Source: an uncultured Eubacteriales bacterium (GTDB lineage Bacteria; Bacillota; Clostridia; Oscillospirales; Acutalibacteraceae). From it: a stretch of DNA of 64,000 bases. The notes under the pieces were generated by a model. That model searched no databases, was not told the DNA's origin, and saw only the letters and a program-made list of their open reading frames with translations. This document shows positions 48,471 through 57,164 of the stretch, piece by piece (the stretch's first letter is position 1; the number at the start of each line of letters is the position of its first letter). The stretch spans positions 1-64,000 of the forward strand of contig CAKSWC010000006.1 in NCBI GenBank assembly GCA_934511365.1, written 5' to 3'. The translations under genes were made by a program, and so were the position numbers.

Positions 48471-50045
48471 TTACTTTTTGAGAATGAATTCACCGTTGCT
48501 TCCGCCGATATATTCAAAGTTTTTAAGGGCGGCCTTGCCGTTGATATAAACGCTGTGGATTCCGCCCGGCTTTGCGTCCGGTTTGGCCTCGTTAACGCTG
48601 AGCTTTGCCGGATCAATAATGCTGATGTCGGCTTTAAAGCCCTCCTTGAGATATCCGCGCTCCTTAATGCCGTATCTGTCGGCGGTGGCGCCGGTCATTT
48701 TGCGAACAACGGTTTCCGGTGCAATGCCCCAGCGTTTTGCAAGCAGGAAGAATTGCGGGAAGGTTTGGAACGCCGCGATGTTTTGGAGTCCCTTTTCTTC
48801 AACCCAGGCGTCCGTCATAAACACAGACATATCGTCCTCCATGAGTGTGCGGACAATTTTGTCATTGTAATACTTTCCGAGATAGATTCTTCCTCTGCGT
48901 TCGGAAATTTCAACAAGCTTGAGATACATATCAAGCGGTTTCACGCCCTCTTCTTTTGCAAGCTGAAGAACGGTTTTTCCCTCGTACTCCGGGTGGTCAT
49001 CGCTGATGTAGGCAACAGTCATATCCTCCCAGTCGATTCCGAGAACTTTCCGATACATCAGAATCGTCATGAAAAGCTTGAAGCGGTTGAGAGGTGAGCT
49101 GCTTTGCTCCTTTGTGAGCTTTGCGTACCACTCAGGGAACACGATTGTGATAACCGAAGCACCGTAATGGAAGGCGTAATTATCGTATGCAATGGGCTTG
49201 CCCTGAGCTTTAAGCTCGTGGAAGCGGCCAAGCATTTTGTCAAGCTTGCTCCATGAGCGCTTTCCGGTGAAGATAAGGTGGCTGTATTCGGTGCGGCAGC
49301 CGGTTTTTTCCATGATGTCAACAATTTCATCAAGTGCAAGCTCAAGGTGAGATTTTTTTGTGATAAGCGGATAGTCTGCGCTGACGGCGGAGCAGGCTCT
49401 TGCGTGGACGGTGAGGATTCCGTCATATTTTGCAATTTCCCTTGCAAAGGCGTAAAGCTCGTCCTTTGTTGCATACATATTCGGCTCATACATGAAGCCC
49501 ATGGAGCCGCCGAAAGCGCCATCCTCCATTGCCTGACGGACGAACGAAATTTCGGTTTTGAGCTGTTCCGGGGTGAGGGGAGTGGGGTCATATCCGCGTA
49601 TTCCGGCTCTGACGGCGCCGTGGCCGACAAGCGGAACAATGTTGACGTGGAGTTTTCCATTGAGCTTGGTGCTGAACGCTTTCAGACTGCCGGAAAAGCG
49701 CGACTCAAAAAGTCCGCCGCCAAGCTTGTCTCTGTAAGGCGTTTTTTCGTCCGTTCCAAACGGAGAAAAGCTGCAGTTTCCGGTGATTTGGGTTGCAATT
49801 CCCTGTTCAACAAAGGGGCGGAAGAATCTTTCGCTGTCGTCTCTGTCGCAAAAGAAGTCGTTGTGTGAATGTGCGTCAATGAAGCCGGGGCAGACGTAAA
49901 GGCCGGTTGCGTCAACAATTTCGTCCGCTTCGGCAAAGCATTCTCCAACCTTGAGGATCCTATCGTTTTCAATGAGAACATCACCGACAAAGGGTTTTCC
50001 GCCGCTGCCGTCAAAGACGGTGCCGTTTTTGAAAAGTATCTTCAT
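48471..50045 (-). CDS. N-acyl-D-amino-acid deacylase / D-aminoacylase family amidohydrolase
   Basis: This is a 524-residue metal-dependent amidohydrolase. The metal-binding pair is DAHSHNDFF (H59, H61). The cysteine ligand typical of D-aminoacylases is present as ITGNCSFS (C91). GHGAVR, a HARA segment, EYSHLIF and the SDDH block follow, and a C-terminal beta domain ends with IHSVYINGKAAL. Family members cleave N-acyl-D-amino acids or related cell-wall-derived amides. The ATG at 50045 follows AAAAGGAG. A predicted short RNA with terminator lies in its upstream region and may attenuate it. Confidence 0.88.
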   Translation of the reverse strand: MKILFKNGTVFDGSGGKPFVGDVLIENDRILKVGECFAEADEIVDATGLYVCPGFIDAHSHNDFFCDRDDSERFFRPFVEQGIATQITGNCSFSPFGTDEKTPYRDKLGGGLFESRFSGSLKAFSTKLNGKLHVNIVPLVGHGAVRAGIRGYDPTPLTPEQLKTEISFVRQAMEDGAFGGSMGFMYEPNMYATKDELYAFAREIAKYDGILTVHARACSAVSADYPLITKKSHLELALDEIVDIMEKTGCRTEYSHLIFTGKRSWSKLDKMLGRFHELKAQGKPIAYDNYAFHYGASVITIVFPEWYAKLTKEQSSSPLNRFKLFMTILMYRKVLGIDWEDMTVAYISDDHPEYEGKTVLQLAKEEGVKPLDMYLKLVEISERRGRIYLGKYYNDKIVRTLMEDDMSVFMTDAWVEEKGLQNIAAFQTFPQFFLLAKRWGIAPETVVRKMTGATADRYGIKERGYLKEGFKADISIIDPAKLSVNEAKPDAKPGGIHSVYINGKAALKNFEYIGGSNGEFILKK

Positions 50046-50197
50046 ATTTTCACTCCTTTTGAATACGCTCCGGCCGGAGGGGGAGGAGCAATTCGGATTG
50101 CCGCAAGGGCACTCCATCGGTTTCATTATATATGTTCGCTCAAAATAAATCAACAGTTTTTTCTCGCTTGCGGATTGAAGAACACACGATAACCGAC

Positions 50198-50263
50198 AAA
50201 AAAGCCGAAACCCGCCTCAAAATGAGACGGGTTCCGGCCGAGAATATGTTGCAATTGGACGTT
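50198..50263 (-). ncRNA. predicted small RNA or attenuated leader (about 65 nt)
   Basis: A consensus promoter (50270-50298) starts transcription near 50263. A strong hairpin, GGAACCCGTCTC / GAGGCGGGTTTC with T-run (ending about 50198), stops it after about 65 bases. It points at the amidohydrolase start 150 bases on, so it is either an independent sRNA or an attenuated leader. Confidence 0.6.
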
Positions 50264-50269
50264 GGTTAT

Positions 50270-50298
50270 ATTATACGCATATGCTTGCAATTTGTCAA
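50270..50298 (-). promoter_or_regulatory. promoter of the predicted small RNA
   Basis: On the minus strand, TTGACA (50293-50298) and TATAAT (50270-50275) are 17 bases apart. CCGCTTGACAAA matches the antisense promoters of the three toxin-like loci. Confidence 0.85.
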
Positions 50299-50331
50299 GC
50301 GGTTTTTTATATTTTCAGTAAAATCTTTGAA

Positions 50332-50360
50332 TTGACAATTTTCGACAAATATGCTAAGAT
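50332..50360 (+). promoter_or_regulatory. promoter of the toxin-like mRNA, locus 2
   Basis: TTGACA (50332-50337), 17 bases, TAAGAT (50355-50360). Transcription would start near 50367 with AAAGGCTCTGC. Confidence 0.8.
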
Positions 50361-50496
50361 AAATCAAAGGCTCTGCACAGGCTGAGTTTCAGCCTCGCGG
50401 CAAGGCGGTGCCCTCCTTGAAAGCGACTTTCCACTTTCCGGAGGAAGCATTTTTTATTACTTACCTCCGAGATTAATCAAGGAGGGAGTGTTGCCA

Positions 50497-50568
50497 ATGG
50501 AATATTTGGTAATACTTGCTTTGCTTCTTGTTTTAGCCACCGGCTACATAGAAGCAGCTAAAAAATAA
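50497..50568 (+). CDS. 23-residue hydrophobic peptide, type I toxin-like (locus 2)
   Basis: The peptide begins MEYLVILALLL, has LATGYIEA in the second half and ends AKK. The ribosome site TCAAGGAGGG is exactly complementary to CCCTCCTTGA in its own leader (about 50411-50420), so the mRNA can mask its start. The locus has a + strand promoter, a bidirectional terminator after the stop, and a convergent antisense promoter. It shares all of these with the loci at 6.1 and 50.9 kb. It is likely a membrane-active toxin, inferred from architecture. No known family was recognised. Confidence 0.68.
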   Translation: MEYLVILALLLVLATGYIEAAKK

Positions 50569-50577
50569 TTAGGTAAT

Positions 50578-50620
50578 AAAAAATAACCGCCCATAGCTCA
50601 CAACTTGGCGGTTATTTTTT
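50578..50620. terminator. shared bidirectional terminator, locus 2
   Basis: AAAAAATAACCGCC / GGCGGTTATTTTTT arms. It ends both the mRNA and the antisense RNA, so their 3' ends are complementary. Confidence 0.9.
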
Positions 50621-50662
50621 AATCACTTGTTGAGGGCACCGCTTTCTGCAGAGCCTTTTTAC
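50578..50662 (-). ncRNA. predicted antisense RNA, locus 2
   Basis: The RNA is about 85 nt from the minus-strand promoter (50669-50697) to the shared terminator. Its 5' end is AAAAAGGCTCTGC, AGAA, then AGCGGTGCCCTC. The CCCTC can face the GGAGGG of the toxin ribosome site. Confidence 0.68.
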
Positions 50663-50668
50663 ATTTAT

Positions 50669-50697
50669 ATTATACTCACTCACCGCTTGTTTGTCAA
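50669..50697 (-). promoter_or_regulatory. antisense-RNA promoter, locus 2
   Basis: On the minus strand, TTGACA (50692-50697), 17 bases, TATAAT (50669-50674). The region 50650-50704 is repeated without change at about 51031-51087. Confidence 0.88.
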
Positions 50698-50736
50698 GCG
50701 GTTTAATTTTATTTTTTACTATAGTAATTTTTATCA

Positions 50737-50765
50737 TTGACAAATTTCGACAACCGTGGTAATAT
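50737..50765 (+). promoter_or_regulatory. promoter of the toxin-like mRNA, locus 3
   Basis: TTGACA (50737-50742), 17 bases, TAATAT (50760-50765). Confidence 0.82.
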
Positions 50766-50882
50766 CTACGCAAAGGCTCTGCCGATAACGGTAGGCGGTT
50801 GCCCTCCCAAAAAGCATTTTTCTTTTCGGAGGGAACAATTTTATTACTTTCCCTCCAGATTCAAAAGGGAGGGGGTGTTACC

Positions 50883-50969
50883 ATGGAGTACTTGGTAATG
50901 CTGTTCCTGATTCTTGTTGCAGCGAATGCATACATAGAATCTTCAAAGAATAAAAGCAATAAAAAATAA
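50883..50969 (+). CDS. 28-residue hydrophobic peptide, type I toxin-like (locus 3)
   Basis: The peptide begins MEYLVMLFLILVAANAYIES and ends with a longer basic tail, SKNKSNKK. GGGAGGGGG precedes the ATG by eight bases, and the leader contains GGTTGCCCTCCC complementary to it. Its stop codon lies inside the left arm of the shared terminator. It is a tandem paralogue of locus 2, about 386 bp away. The function as a toxin is inferred from layout. Confidence 0.66.
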   Translation: MEYLVMLFLILVAANAYIESSKNKSNKK

Positions 50970-51002
50970 CCGCCCAAATGCCATGCGTGCGGTTATTTTT
51001 TA
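50961..51002. terminator. shared bidirectional terminator, locus 3
   Basis: AAAAAATAACCGC / GCGGTTATTTTTT arms. The left arm includes the stop codon of the small ORF. Confidence 0.88.
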
Positions 51003-51045
51003 AATAAGCACATGAGGGCAACCGCTTACTGCAGAGCCTTTTTAC
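50961..51045 (-). ncRNA. predicted antisense RNA, locus 3
   Basis: The RNA is about 85 nt from the minus-strand promoter at 51052-51080 to the shared terminator. Its 5' end is AAAAAGGCTCTGC, AGTA, then AGCGGTTGCCCTC. Confidence 0.66.
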
Positions 51046-51051
51046 ATTTAT

Positions 51052-51080
51052 ATTATACTCACTCACCGCTTGTTTGTCAA
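51052..51080 (-). promoter_or_regulatory. antisense-RNA promoter, locus 3
   Basis: On the minus strand, TTGACA (51075-51080), 17 bases, TATAAT (51052-51057), identical to locus 2. Confidence 0.88.
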
Positions 51081-51200
51081 GCGGTTTTTTGCTGCGTTCG
51101 GGCGGAGTTTTGTGAATTATTTATGCTCTGCATGAGGAAAGGTCATGGGTCGGCACGGGTCCGACCTGTACGAATTGGTTCTTATTTTAAAAAAATCTAA

Positions 51201-51235
51201 CATCTAGCATCTAGCATCTAGCATCTAGCATCTAG
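51201..51235 (+). repeat. 7-bp tandem repeat (CATCTAG), five copies
   Basis: Five perfect CATCTAG units lie in the gap between toxin-like locus 3 and the AraC gene. The 51088-51200 stretch before it shows no gene. Confidence 0.9.
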
Positions 51236-51242
51236 AATGTCC

Positions 51243-51260
51243 GGGCATCGGCTCGTAACC
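51243..51260 (+). repeat. 18-bp dispersed repeat
   Basis: GGGCATCGGCTCGTAACC recurs exactly, inverted, at 5896-5913. It is followed here by GCCCGAAAAT, as GCCCGAAG follows the related string at 6406-6416. Confidence 0.75.
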
Positions 51261-51280
51261 GCCCGAAAATTCCAATATTT

Positions 51281-51308
51281 TAGATAATAGATAATAGATA
51301 ATAGATAT
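51281..51308 (+). repeat. 7-bp tandem repeat (TAGATAA)
   Basis: About four units of TAGATAA, the same unit as at 10395-10436, again just outside the 3' end of a minus-strand gene. Confidence 0.85.
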
Positions 51309-51316
51309 TTAACGCC

Positions 51317-51344
51317 AAAACCCGTCTCAGGTGAGACGGGTTTT
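51317..51344. terminator. terminator after the AraC-family gene
   Basis: AAAACCCGTCTC / GAGACGGGTTTT perfect hairpin. Confidence 0.85.
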
Positions 51345-51365
51345 GCATTAAAACGGGGTTTGCCA

Positions 51366-52277
51366 TTACTTGCGCTGGAGTCCCTCTTTATATCCCAAAA
51401 ACGAGGCGCGGTAATCATTCGGTGTGCAGTTTGCTTCCTTGCGGAAGGCGTCGCAGAATGTGCTGCTGTGTTTATAGCCGCACTTTTCCGCAATTTCCTT
51501 GACCGGAAGGAGCGTGTCCGCAAGCATCATCTTTGCGTTTGAAATGCGAACCATCGCTATGTATACCGATGGCGAACAGTCATACATCTTCCTGAACGTC
51601 CGCGTGAAATAGCTCGGCGAAAGACCCGCAATCGCGGAAAGCGTTTCAATCGAAAGGTCATCCATGAAATGCTCGTTGATATAGGCCGCAACGGAGCGCA
51701 GTCCTTGCTGATAAACGGTGCTGTTGCGCGCGTCCTTTGTTCGCATTGTGTCACGCGCAAGGTCAATAATCTCCGCAGTAATCAAAAGCGCAAGCGGCTC
51801 AACCTTATACTTTTCGTCTCGCGTTGGCTTTTTGCATTCATCTTTGTAATACTTGATATAATTGCGCAGAACCTCATTGCAGGAGAAAACCTCATTGATT
51901 TCAAACCGCGGACAGTTCTTTTGGCGCTTGACTTCTTCAAAGAACGCCTTGTCAATGGCAATAACGTCAAAGCGTGCGCCGGGCTGGGGGTACGCAATTC
52001 CGTGGACATTTCCGCTCGGAACGGGGAAAAGGCGGTTGACCTGGCCAAAATAGATGTTCTCGTCCCGCATCAGGTAATGAATCGGGGAATGGGGGAGGAA
52101 GAACTCATAGGCATCGTGGGAATGGAAGCAGGAGGGGAGAAAGGTTCCGTCCGTTCCGTCAAAGTAACCGAGGCAGAGATGGCTGCTTGTGAAGAAATCA
52201 AAATGCATTGCGGCGGAGTTGGGAAAATAAGAGATTGCGTCAAGGAGAGAATCAATTTTTTTGTCATTCATTTTCAT
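51366..52277 (-). CDS. AraC-family transcriptional regulator
   Basis: This is a protein of about 303 residues. The N-terminal half carries a cupin-like ligand domain (CFHSHDAYEFFLPHS and GNVHGIAYPQPGARFDVIAI). The C-terminal hundred residues are the double HTH: LSIETLSAIAGLSPSYFTRTF and VKEIAEKCGYKHSSTFCDAF, ending with the usual P-N-D-Y-R. It probably senses a small molecule and activates unlinked or nearby genes. The start is uncertain (ATG at 52277 or 52271). No clear ribosome site is visible. Confidence 0.88.
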   Translation of the reverse strand: MKMNDKKIDSLLDAISYFPNSAAMHFDFFTSSHLCLGYFDGTDGTFLPSCFHSHDAYEFFLPHSPIHYLMRDENIYFGQVNRLFPVPSGNVHGIAYPQPGARFDVIAIDKAFFEEVKRQKNCPRFEINEVFSCNEVLRNYIKYYKDECKKPTRDEKYKVEPLALLITAEIIDLARDTMRTKDARNSTVYQQGLRSVAAYINEHFMDDLSIETLSAIAGLSPSYFTRTFRKMYDCSPSVYIAMVRISNAKMMLADTLLPVKEIAEKCGYKHSSTFCDAFRKEANCTPNDYRASFLGYKEGLQRK

Positions 52278-52414
52278 CACGTCCAATCACTTGGAAATTT
52301 ATGCTTCAGGCTCGATTGAGCGCCTTACACCCATATTATAAATGAAAAAAACTGCATTGCGTTCGATATCCTACCTTTTTTTTGCTCCGATGTATTGACA
52401 GAGGGCTTGAACTG

Positions 52415-52443
52415 TTAACATTCCGTTAAAAGAATGGTAAAAT
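52415..52443 (+). promoter_or_regulatory. promoter of the repeat surface protein
   Basis: TTAACA (52415-52420), 17 bases, TAAAAT (52438-52443), 78 bases before the start codon. Confidence 0.65.
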
Positions 52444-52520
52444 TTTATTGCAATGGCAATCTCTTCTGGAAATATTTTGGAGAGTTTGCACAAAATTTAT
52501 CTATTGGAGGAATGAAAAAC

Positions 52521-55500
52521 ATGAAAACAAGAACACAAAACCGAACGCCGAAGCGGATGCTATCGGTCTTTTTGAGCATTTTGATGCTCCTTTCGTCGTT
52601 CGTGTTCGTTAATCCGACCGTTTCTAAGGCAGCAACGAGTATAACTCATACGCCGCGTGCAAACGTGGTTAGGAATTATCTTCAGGACGAGGAGTGGGGT
52701 ACTGTTTATAATGTTGATTATCCGACATGGGGTCGTAGTGTAAAATACTCTGACGGCGCAAACCATACTAATATTGTTTCAACATTTTGTGCAATCTATG
52801 ACTATAATCCCAACGCAACCAATTATTTTACATCAGGAGGTGGAAGCGGTTATTGGTGGGATGGATGGGACGGAACTACTTTTAAAAAAATACATCATGA
52901 TGCATATAAATTCGACCCATCAAAGCTTTCATGCAGCGGAACATCCGCATACTCAACAACATATCTTGCACAGATAGCTTCTGCCAGCCTCGGTGCCTAC
53001 ACTTATGGTTCATTTTCAATACAAAACAAAGTTTTTGCCATTAATACTGAAGAAATGATTAAAGAATATGATGATGCAATGGCGAAAATTGGAAACGTAA
53101 ATACCGAACACTATTCAACAAGCACTTGGGATAACTACATGAGTGCATTAAGAGTTATCAAAGGATATATTGATAACGGCGTTCATGTTAATAGTCTTAC
53201 AGCTAATCCTCAAAGAGATATTTATAATGCACGGTATAATCTTATAAAAGCAAGAGGTTTGCTTTCCAAACAGCAGATAGGCCTTGGAAACATTTACAAG
53301 CAGGTAGAAGGGGCAACCCTTGATGGACCGAGAAATGTCTATGTTGGCACTCCGTTTGAAGTAACCGTAAAACTTCAAGAAGGATATACCGATTCAGTTC
53401 CGAAAGTTCAAATTATGTATGGTAGCAGACCCGTAACTGTTACCGGAACAAAAAAGAGTGGAACTAATGATACTTATGTTTTTAAAATTACGATTGACAG
53501 TGAAGATGTTACAAGTATCACTCCTACAAATGTCAAAAAGAACACCTACACCGTTTCCGTTCCCGGCTCGGCAACAGGCCTTTCAATCGGTAATAGCGGA
53601 AATCACTCCGTTACCCACGGAAACAGCTTCACTTTCACCGTAACAAAGCAGACCGGCTACACCCAGAAAACTCCGGTTGTCAGAGTTAACGGAACCCAGA
53701 TTGCCGGTGTTGAAAGCGGAAACACCTATACTTATACTATCAGCGGTATTACCGGAAACAAGAACGTTACCATTGACGGTCAGTCTGTCAACAGCTATAG
53801 CGTTGGCTATGAGCTTGGTGAGGGTGCTTCAAAAGGAAGCGGAACCGCAACGGCAATCAATCACTTCGGCTCAGCCACAATCAAAATCACCGTTGACGGT
53901 GCTCACAATCAGGTTACGTCTCTCCCGATAAGCGTTTCAAACGGAACAATTTCCGGCGAAACAAAGAGCGGCAACACCTTCACTTACACTCTTTCAAATG
54001 TTACCGCAAACACAACCGTTAAGGTTGGAAATCTTAACAAGAACAAGTACACCGTAACAATCCCGGCCGGAACGGGCTATTCAAGCAATGTTGACTCAAG
54101 AACCGTTACTCACGGCGATAACTTCGACTTCACCGTCACCCTTGACGCCGCCCACAGCCAGACTCCGCCCAAGGCTTTCCTTGCCGGAAAAGAGCTTTCA
54201 TACACCAAGGTTGGCGAAAACTCCTATAAGTTCAACACTGGTGCTGTTTATGCAAGCGGCGATGTTTCAATCAGTAACATCAAAATCAATTATTACGCCA
54301 TTGAGCTTCCGGCTGATACGGATGCTTTCAAGGTTACTGATGTTGATGGCTTCAACCACGCTTCAATCAAGCACGGCGATAGCTATAAGTTCACCGTAAC
54401 CGTTGATAAGGCATATACTCAGACCGCTCCCACCGTTACCCTCAAGGACGGAACCGTTCTCACCGCTGATTCGTCTGAGTTCGTTGGCGGTGACGCAAAG
54501 GGCAATAAAGTTTATACCTATACCGTTGAAAATGTTACCGACTTCAACAAAGTCACCGTTAAACCGATTGCAAAGAACACTTATTCAGCCGTTCTTCCCT
54601 TTGACGCAGACGGAAGCTATAAGGCAACGAACGAAAAGGCGAACGCAGAAAATGTTGTTGAAGGTATCGTATACGGAACCGACCTTACGTTCGGCGTTGC
54701 TTTGGGCGAGCAGTATAACCGCTCAAAAATCACCGTGAAGTATAAGGGAACCGTTCTCACCCCGGATGAGGCCGGAAACTACACAATTAAAAACATCACC
54801 AGGAACATCGAGGCCGGAGACATCGTTGTTGAAGGCGTTAAACTTAACCATTATTATATCACACTTCCGCTTGAAACGGAAACAGGTTTTGTTATTGAAG
54901 TTGCAGACGGACTCAACGCAAAGTCAGTCCTCAGCGGAACAGACTTCGGCTTCAAGTTCTTCCTTGACCCGGCATACAGCAATTCCAACCCGACCATTAA
55001 GGTCAGCAGAGACGGCGGAAAGCATTACACCGTTCTCAACGCGGAAAACGGAAATGAATACACAATCAATGAAGTTCTTTCAGACTGCATCGTTGTTGTT
55101 GAAAATGTTAAGAAGAACACATACACCGTTAAGTTCGTTGACGGCGCAACCGTTCTTGATGAACACAAAGACGTTCTTTATGGCTCAGACGTAAGCTATG
55201 AGGGCGAAACACCGACAAGAGCAACCGAAAAGGTCAGCGAAACAACGGACGAAAACGGAAACACCGTTCTTGTTGAAAGAAAGTATAAGTTCATCGGCTG
55301 GTCGCAAGACACAACGAACGTCACCTCAGACCTGACCGTTACCCCGATTTTTGAGGTTTCAGAAGTTACAACAACAACTCCGGCCGGCGGCGGACAGGGC
55401 GAAACCGTTATCACAAAGAAAACCGCAACAATCCGCTTCATCAGCGATGGTCTGACAATCCATAAGGAAACCGTCAACAAGGGCGAAAGCTTCCTCGGCT

Positions 55501-57164
55501 GGAACGAAGTTCCCGTTAAGACCTCCTCAAACCCGTATGAAAAATATGAGTTCCTCGGTTGGGACATTAACGGAGACGGCACTCCGGATTACACCGCAGA
55601 AAACAACGCGATTGAAAATGTTCAGGATGACATTGAGCTTGTTGCAGTGTTCAAATCGAACCTTCCAACAAGAACAGTCAACTTCTATAACTTTGACGGC
55701 TCAAAGCTGCTTTACACCGCAGACGTTAAGTGCGGCTCAAGAGTTGTCAGAGAGCTTTACGGCCTTGACGGAAGCCCGGCAAGAATTGATAACAAGTATG
55801 AATATACTTTCAGCGGTTGGGCATATGTTAAGGACGGCGCAAAGAAAGACGTTATCGACAAACTCGTCATTGGCGAGGGTGAAAGCGCAATCGACTTCTT
55901 CGCAGCCTATTCAAGAGAAAAAATCACATACACCTATAAGTATATCAATGATGGCACCGTAATGCAAGAAGGTTCATATAACTTTGTTGATGACGGCCAG
56001 GTAACAGATGTCAGATATACCGGCGAAACCCCGAAGAGAGCTTCAAGCAAGTCAACGGATTACACCTTTAGATACTGGGTAAGAAGCAATGTTGAGGGCA
56101 GCCGTTACGATTACATCTATACCGCAGACTATGCCGAATCAACAAGAGAGTATACCTACACTCTTCCGACCGCAGACGGCGCAACCGTTGCCCTCGGTGA
56201 GGGTATCGGCGAAACCGTTAAGTGGAACGAGGACCTTGTTTTCACCGTAACACTTGACGAAGGCCATGACCAGAACGCACCGGTTGTTAAGTCCAACGGA
56301 AAGCTTGTTGAGGCTGAAAAAGTCAGCGATAACACATATAAATATGTTATCCGCGCTGACGGCGCTGACGCTGAAGAAATTGAGAAAAAGCTCAACGAAA
56401 TCACCGTTTCAACAACCGTCAATGAGTATCTTGTTAAGCTCACCTATGTTGACGAAAACGGCGTTGAAAAAGAAGTGTTCAACGGCCTTGTTAAACACGG
56501 AAAGTCACCGAACTATGTTGACCCGACTAAGCCGTCCGATCCCAACGGCGTTTATAAGCTTGTTGGCTGGGACACCAACAAGGACGGAAAAGCAGACATC
56601 AAGGGCAGAATTGAAAATGTTAAAAAGGCAATCACCGGCGTTGCGGTCTTTGAATATGACCACCGCCATGACGGCAACCCGGATGATCCGGACGGCGTTT
56701 GGGAGCTTTATCCTGACCTGACAAAGAAGGCAGATTGCACTCATGACGGCTCAAAGACATACGGCTGCAAGCATTGCGGAATCACAAAGGTTGTTATAAT
56801 CCCCGCCCGCACCCACAACATGACCGAATGGCACATTGACAAGGCTCCGACCTGCACCGAAACCGGACTCAAGTCACGCCACTGCCAGAACACAACCGGA
56901 AACAACGAGTATGAAGCTTGCAGCTACGCTGAAAACGGCGTTGTTATTCCGGCAACCGGACATCATGATTCGGACGGCGACTATAAGTGTGATGATTGCG
57001 GCGCAGACCTCGGTCACTGCTCAAGCTGCATCTGCCACAAGGGCAACGTCCTTTCAAAGGTTATCCGTAAGATTTGCACAATCCTTTCCAAAACTTTCCA
57101 CACTAAGATCAAGTGCTGCAAGTGCATGAAATGGTATGGTGACGAAATTTCATCAATATCTTGA
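52521..57164 (+). CDS. large repeat-containing surface protein with Cys-rich C-terminus
   Basis: This is a 1547-residue exported protein. Signal peptide about 1-37. Residues 40-270 include a FIVAR-like helical module. From about 341 to 865 there are six units of 80-95 residues, each opening N-x-Y-x-V with a G-x-x-F-x-F-x-V core. From 866 to about 1290 come InlB/Flg_new-like repeats with F-x-G-W and a final strand. The C-terminal 150 residues are Cys-rich (TYGCKHCG, KCDDCGADLGHC, CICHKG, KCCKCM), probably zinc-binding or cell-wall-associating. No LPXTG is seen. The ATG at 52521 is ten bases from GGAGG. An ATG at 52512 is too close. It probably mediates adhesion. Confidence 0.85.
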   Translation: MKTRTQNRTPKRMLSVFLSILMLLSSFVFVNPTVSKAATSITHTPRANVVRNYLQDEEWGTVYNVDYPTWGRSVKYSDGANHTNIVSTFCAIYDYNPNATNYFTSGGGSGYWWDGWDGTTFKKIHHDAYKFDPSKLSCSGTSAYSTTYLAQIASASLGAYTYGSFSIQNKVFAINTEEMIKEYDDAMAKIGNVNTEHYSTSTWDNYMSALRVIKGYIDNGVHVNSLTANPQRDIYNARYNLIKARGLLSKQQIGLGNIYKQVEGATLDGPRNVYVGTPFEVTVKLQEGYTDSVPKVQIMYGSRPVTVTGTKKSGTNDTYVFKITIDSEDVTSITPTNVKKNTYTVSVPGSATGLSIGNSGNHSVTHGNSFTFTVTKQTGYTQKTPVVRVNGTQIAGVESGNTYTYTISGITGNKNVTIDGQSVNSYSVGYELGEGASKGSGTATAINHFGSATIKITVDGAHNQVTSLPISVSNGTISGETKSGNTFTYTLSNVTANTTVKVGNLNKNKYTVTIPAGTGYSSNVDSRTVTHGDNFDFTVTLDAAHSQTPPKAFLAGKELSYTKVGENSYKFNTGAVYASGDVSISNIKINYYAIELPADTDAFKVTDVDGFNHASIKHGDSYKFTVTVDKAYTQTAPTVTLKDGTVLTADSSEFVGGDAKGNKVYTYTVENVTDFNKVTVKPIAKNTYSAVLPFDADGSYKATNEKANAENVVEGIVYGTDLTFGVALGEQYNRSKITVKYKGTVLTPDEAGNYTIKNITRNIEAGDIVVEGVKLNHYYITLPLETETGFVIEVADGLNAKSVLSGTDFGFKFFLDPAYSNSNPTIKVSRDGGKHYTVLNAENGNEYTINEVLSDCIVVVENVKKNTYTVKFVDGATVLDEHKDVLYGSDVSYEGETPTRATEKVSETTDENGNTVLVERKYKFIGWSQDTTNVTSDLTVTPIFEVSEVTTTTPAGGGQGETVITKKTATIRFISDGLTIHKETVNKGESFLGWNEVPVKTSSNPYEKYEFLGWDINGDGTPDYTAENNAIENVQDDIELVAVFKSNLPTRTVNFYNFDGSKLLYTADVKCGSRVVRELYGLDGSPARIDNKYEYTFSGWAYVKDGAKKDVIDKLVIGEGESAIDFFAAYSREKITYTYKYINDGTVMQEGSYNFVDDGQVTDVRYTGETPKRASSKSTDYTFRYWVRSNVEGSRYDYIYTADYAESTREYTYTLPTADGATVALGEGIGETVKWNEDLVFTVTLDEGHDQNAPVVKSNGKLVEAEKVSDNTYKYVIRADGADAEEIEKKLNEITVSTTVNEYLVKLTYVDENGVEKEVFNGLVKHGKSPNYVDPTKPSDPNGVYKLVGWDTNKDGKADIKGRIENVKKAITGVAVFEYDHRHDGNPDDPDGVWELYPDLTKKADCTHDGSKTYGCKHCGITKVVIIPARTHNMTEWHIDKAPTCTETGLKSRHCQNTTGNNEYEACSYAENGVVIPATGHHDSDGDYKCDDCGADLGHCSSCICHKGNVLSKVIRKICTILSKTFHTKIKCCKCMKWYGDEISSIS

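Noticed and set aside
51201..51308. CRISPR or integron-like array
   Set aside because: The units are 7-bp perfect tandem repeats without unique spacers.
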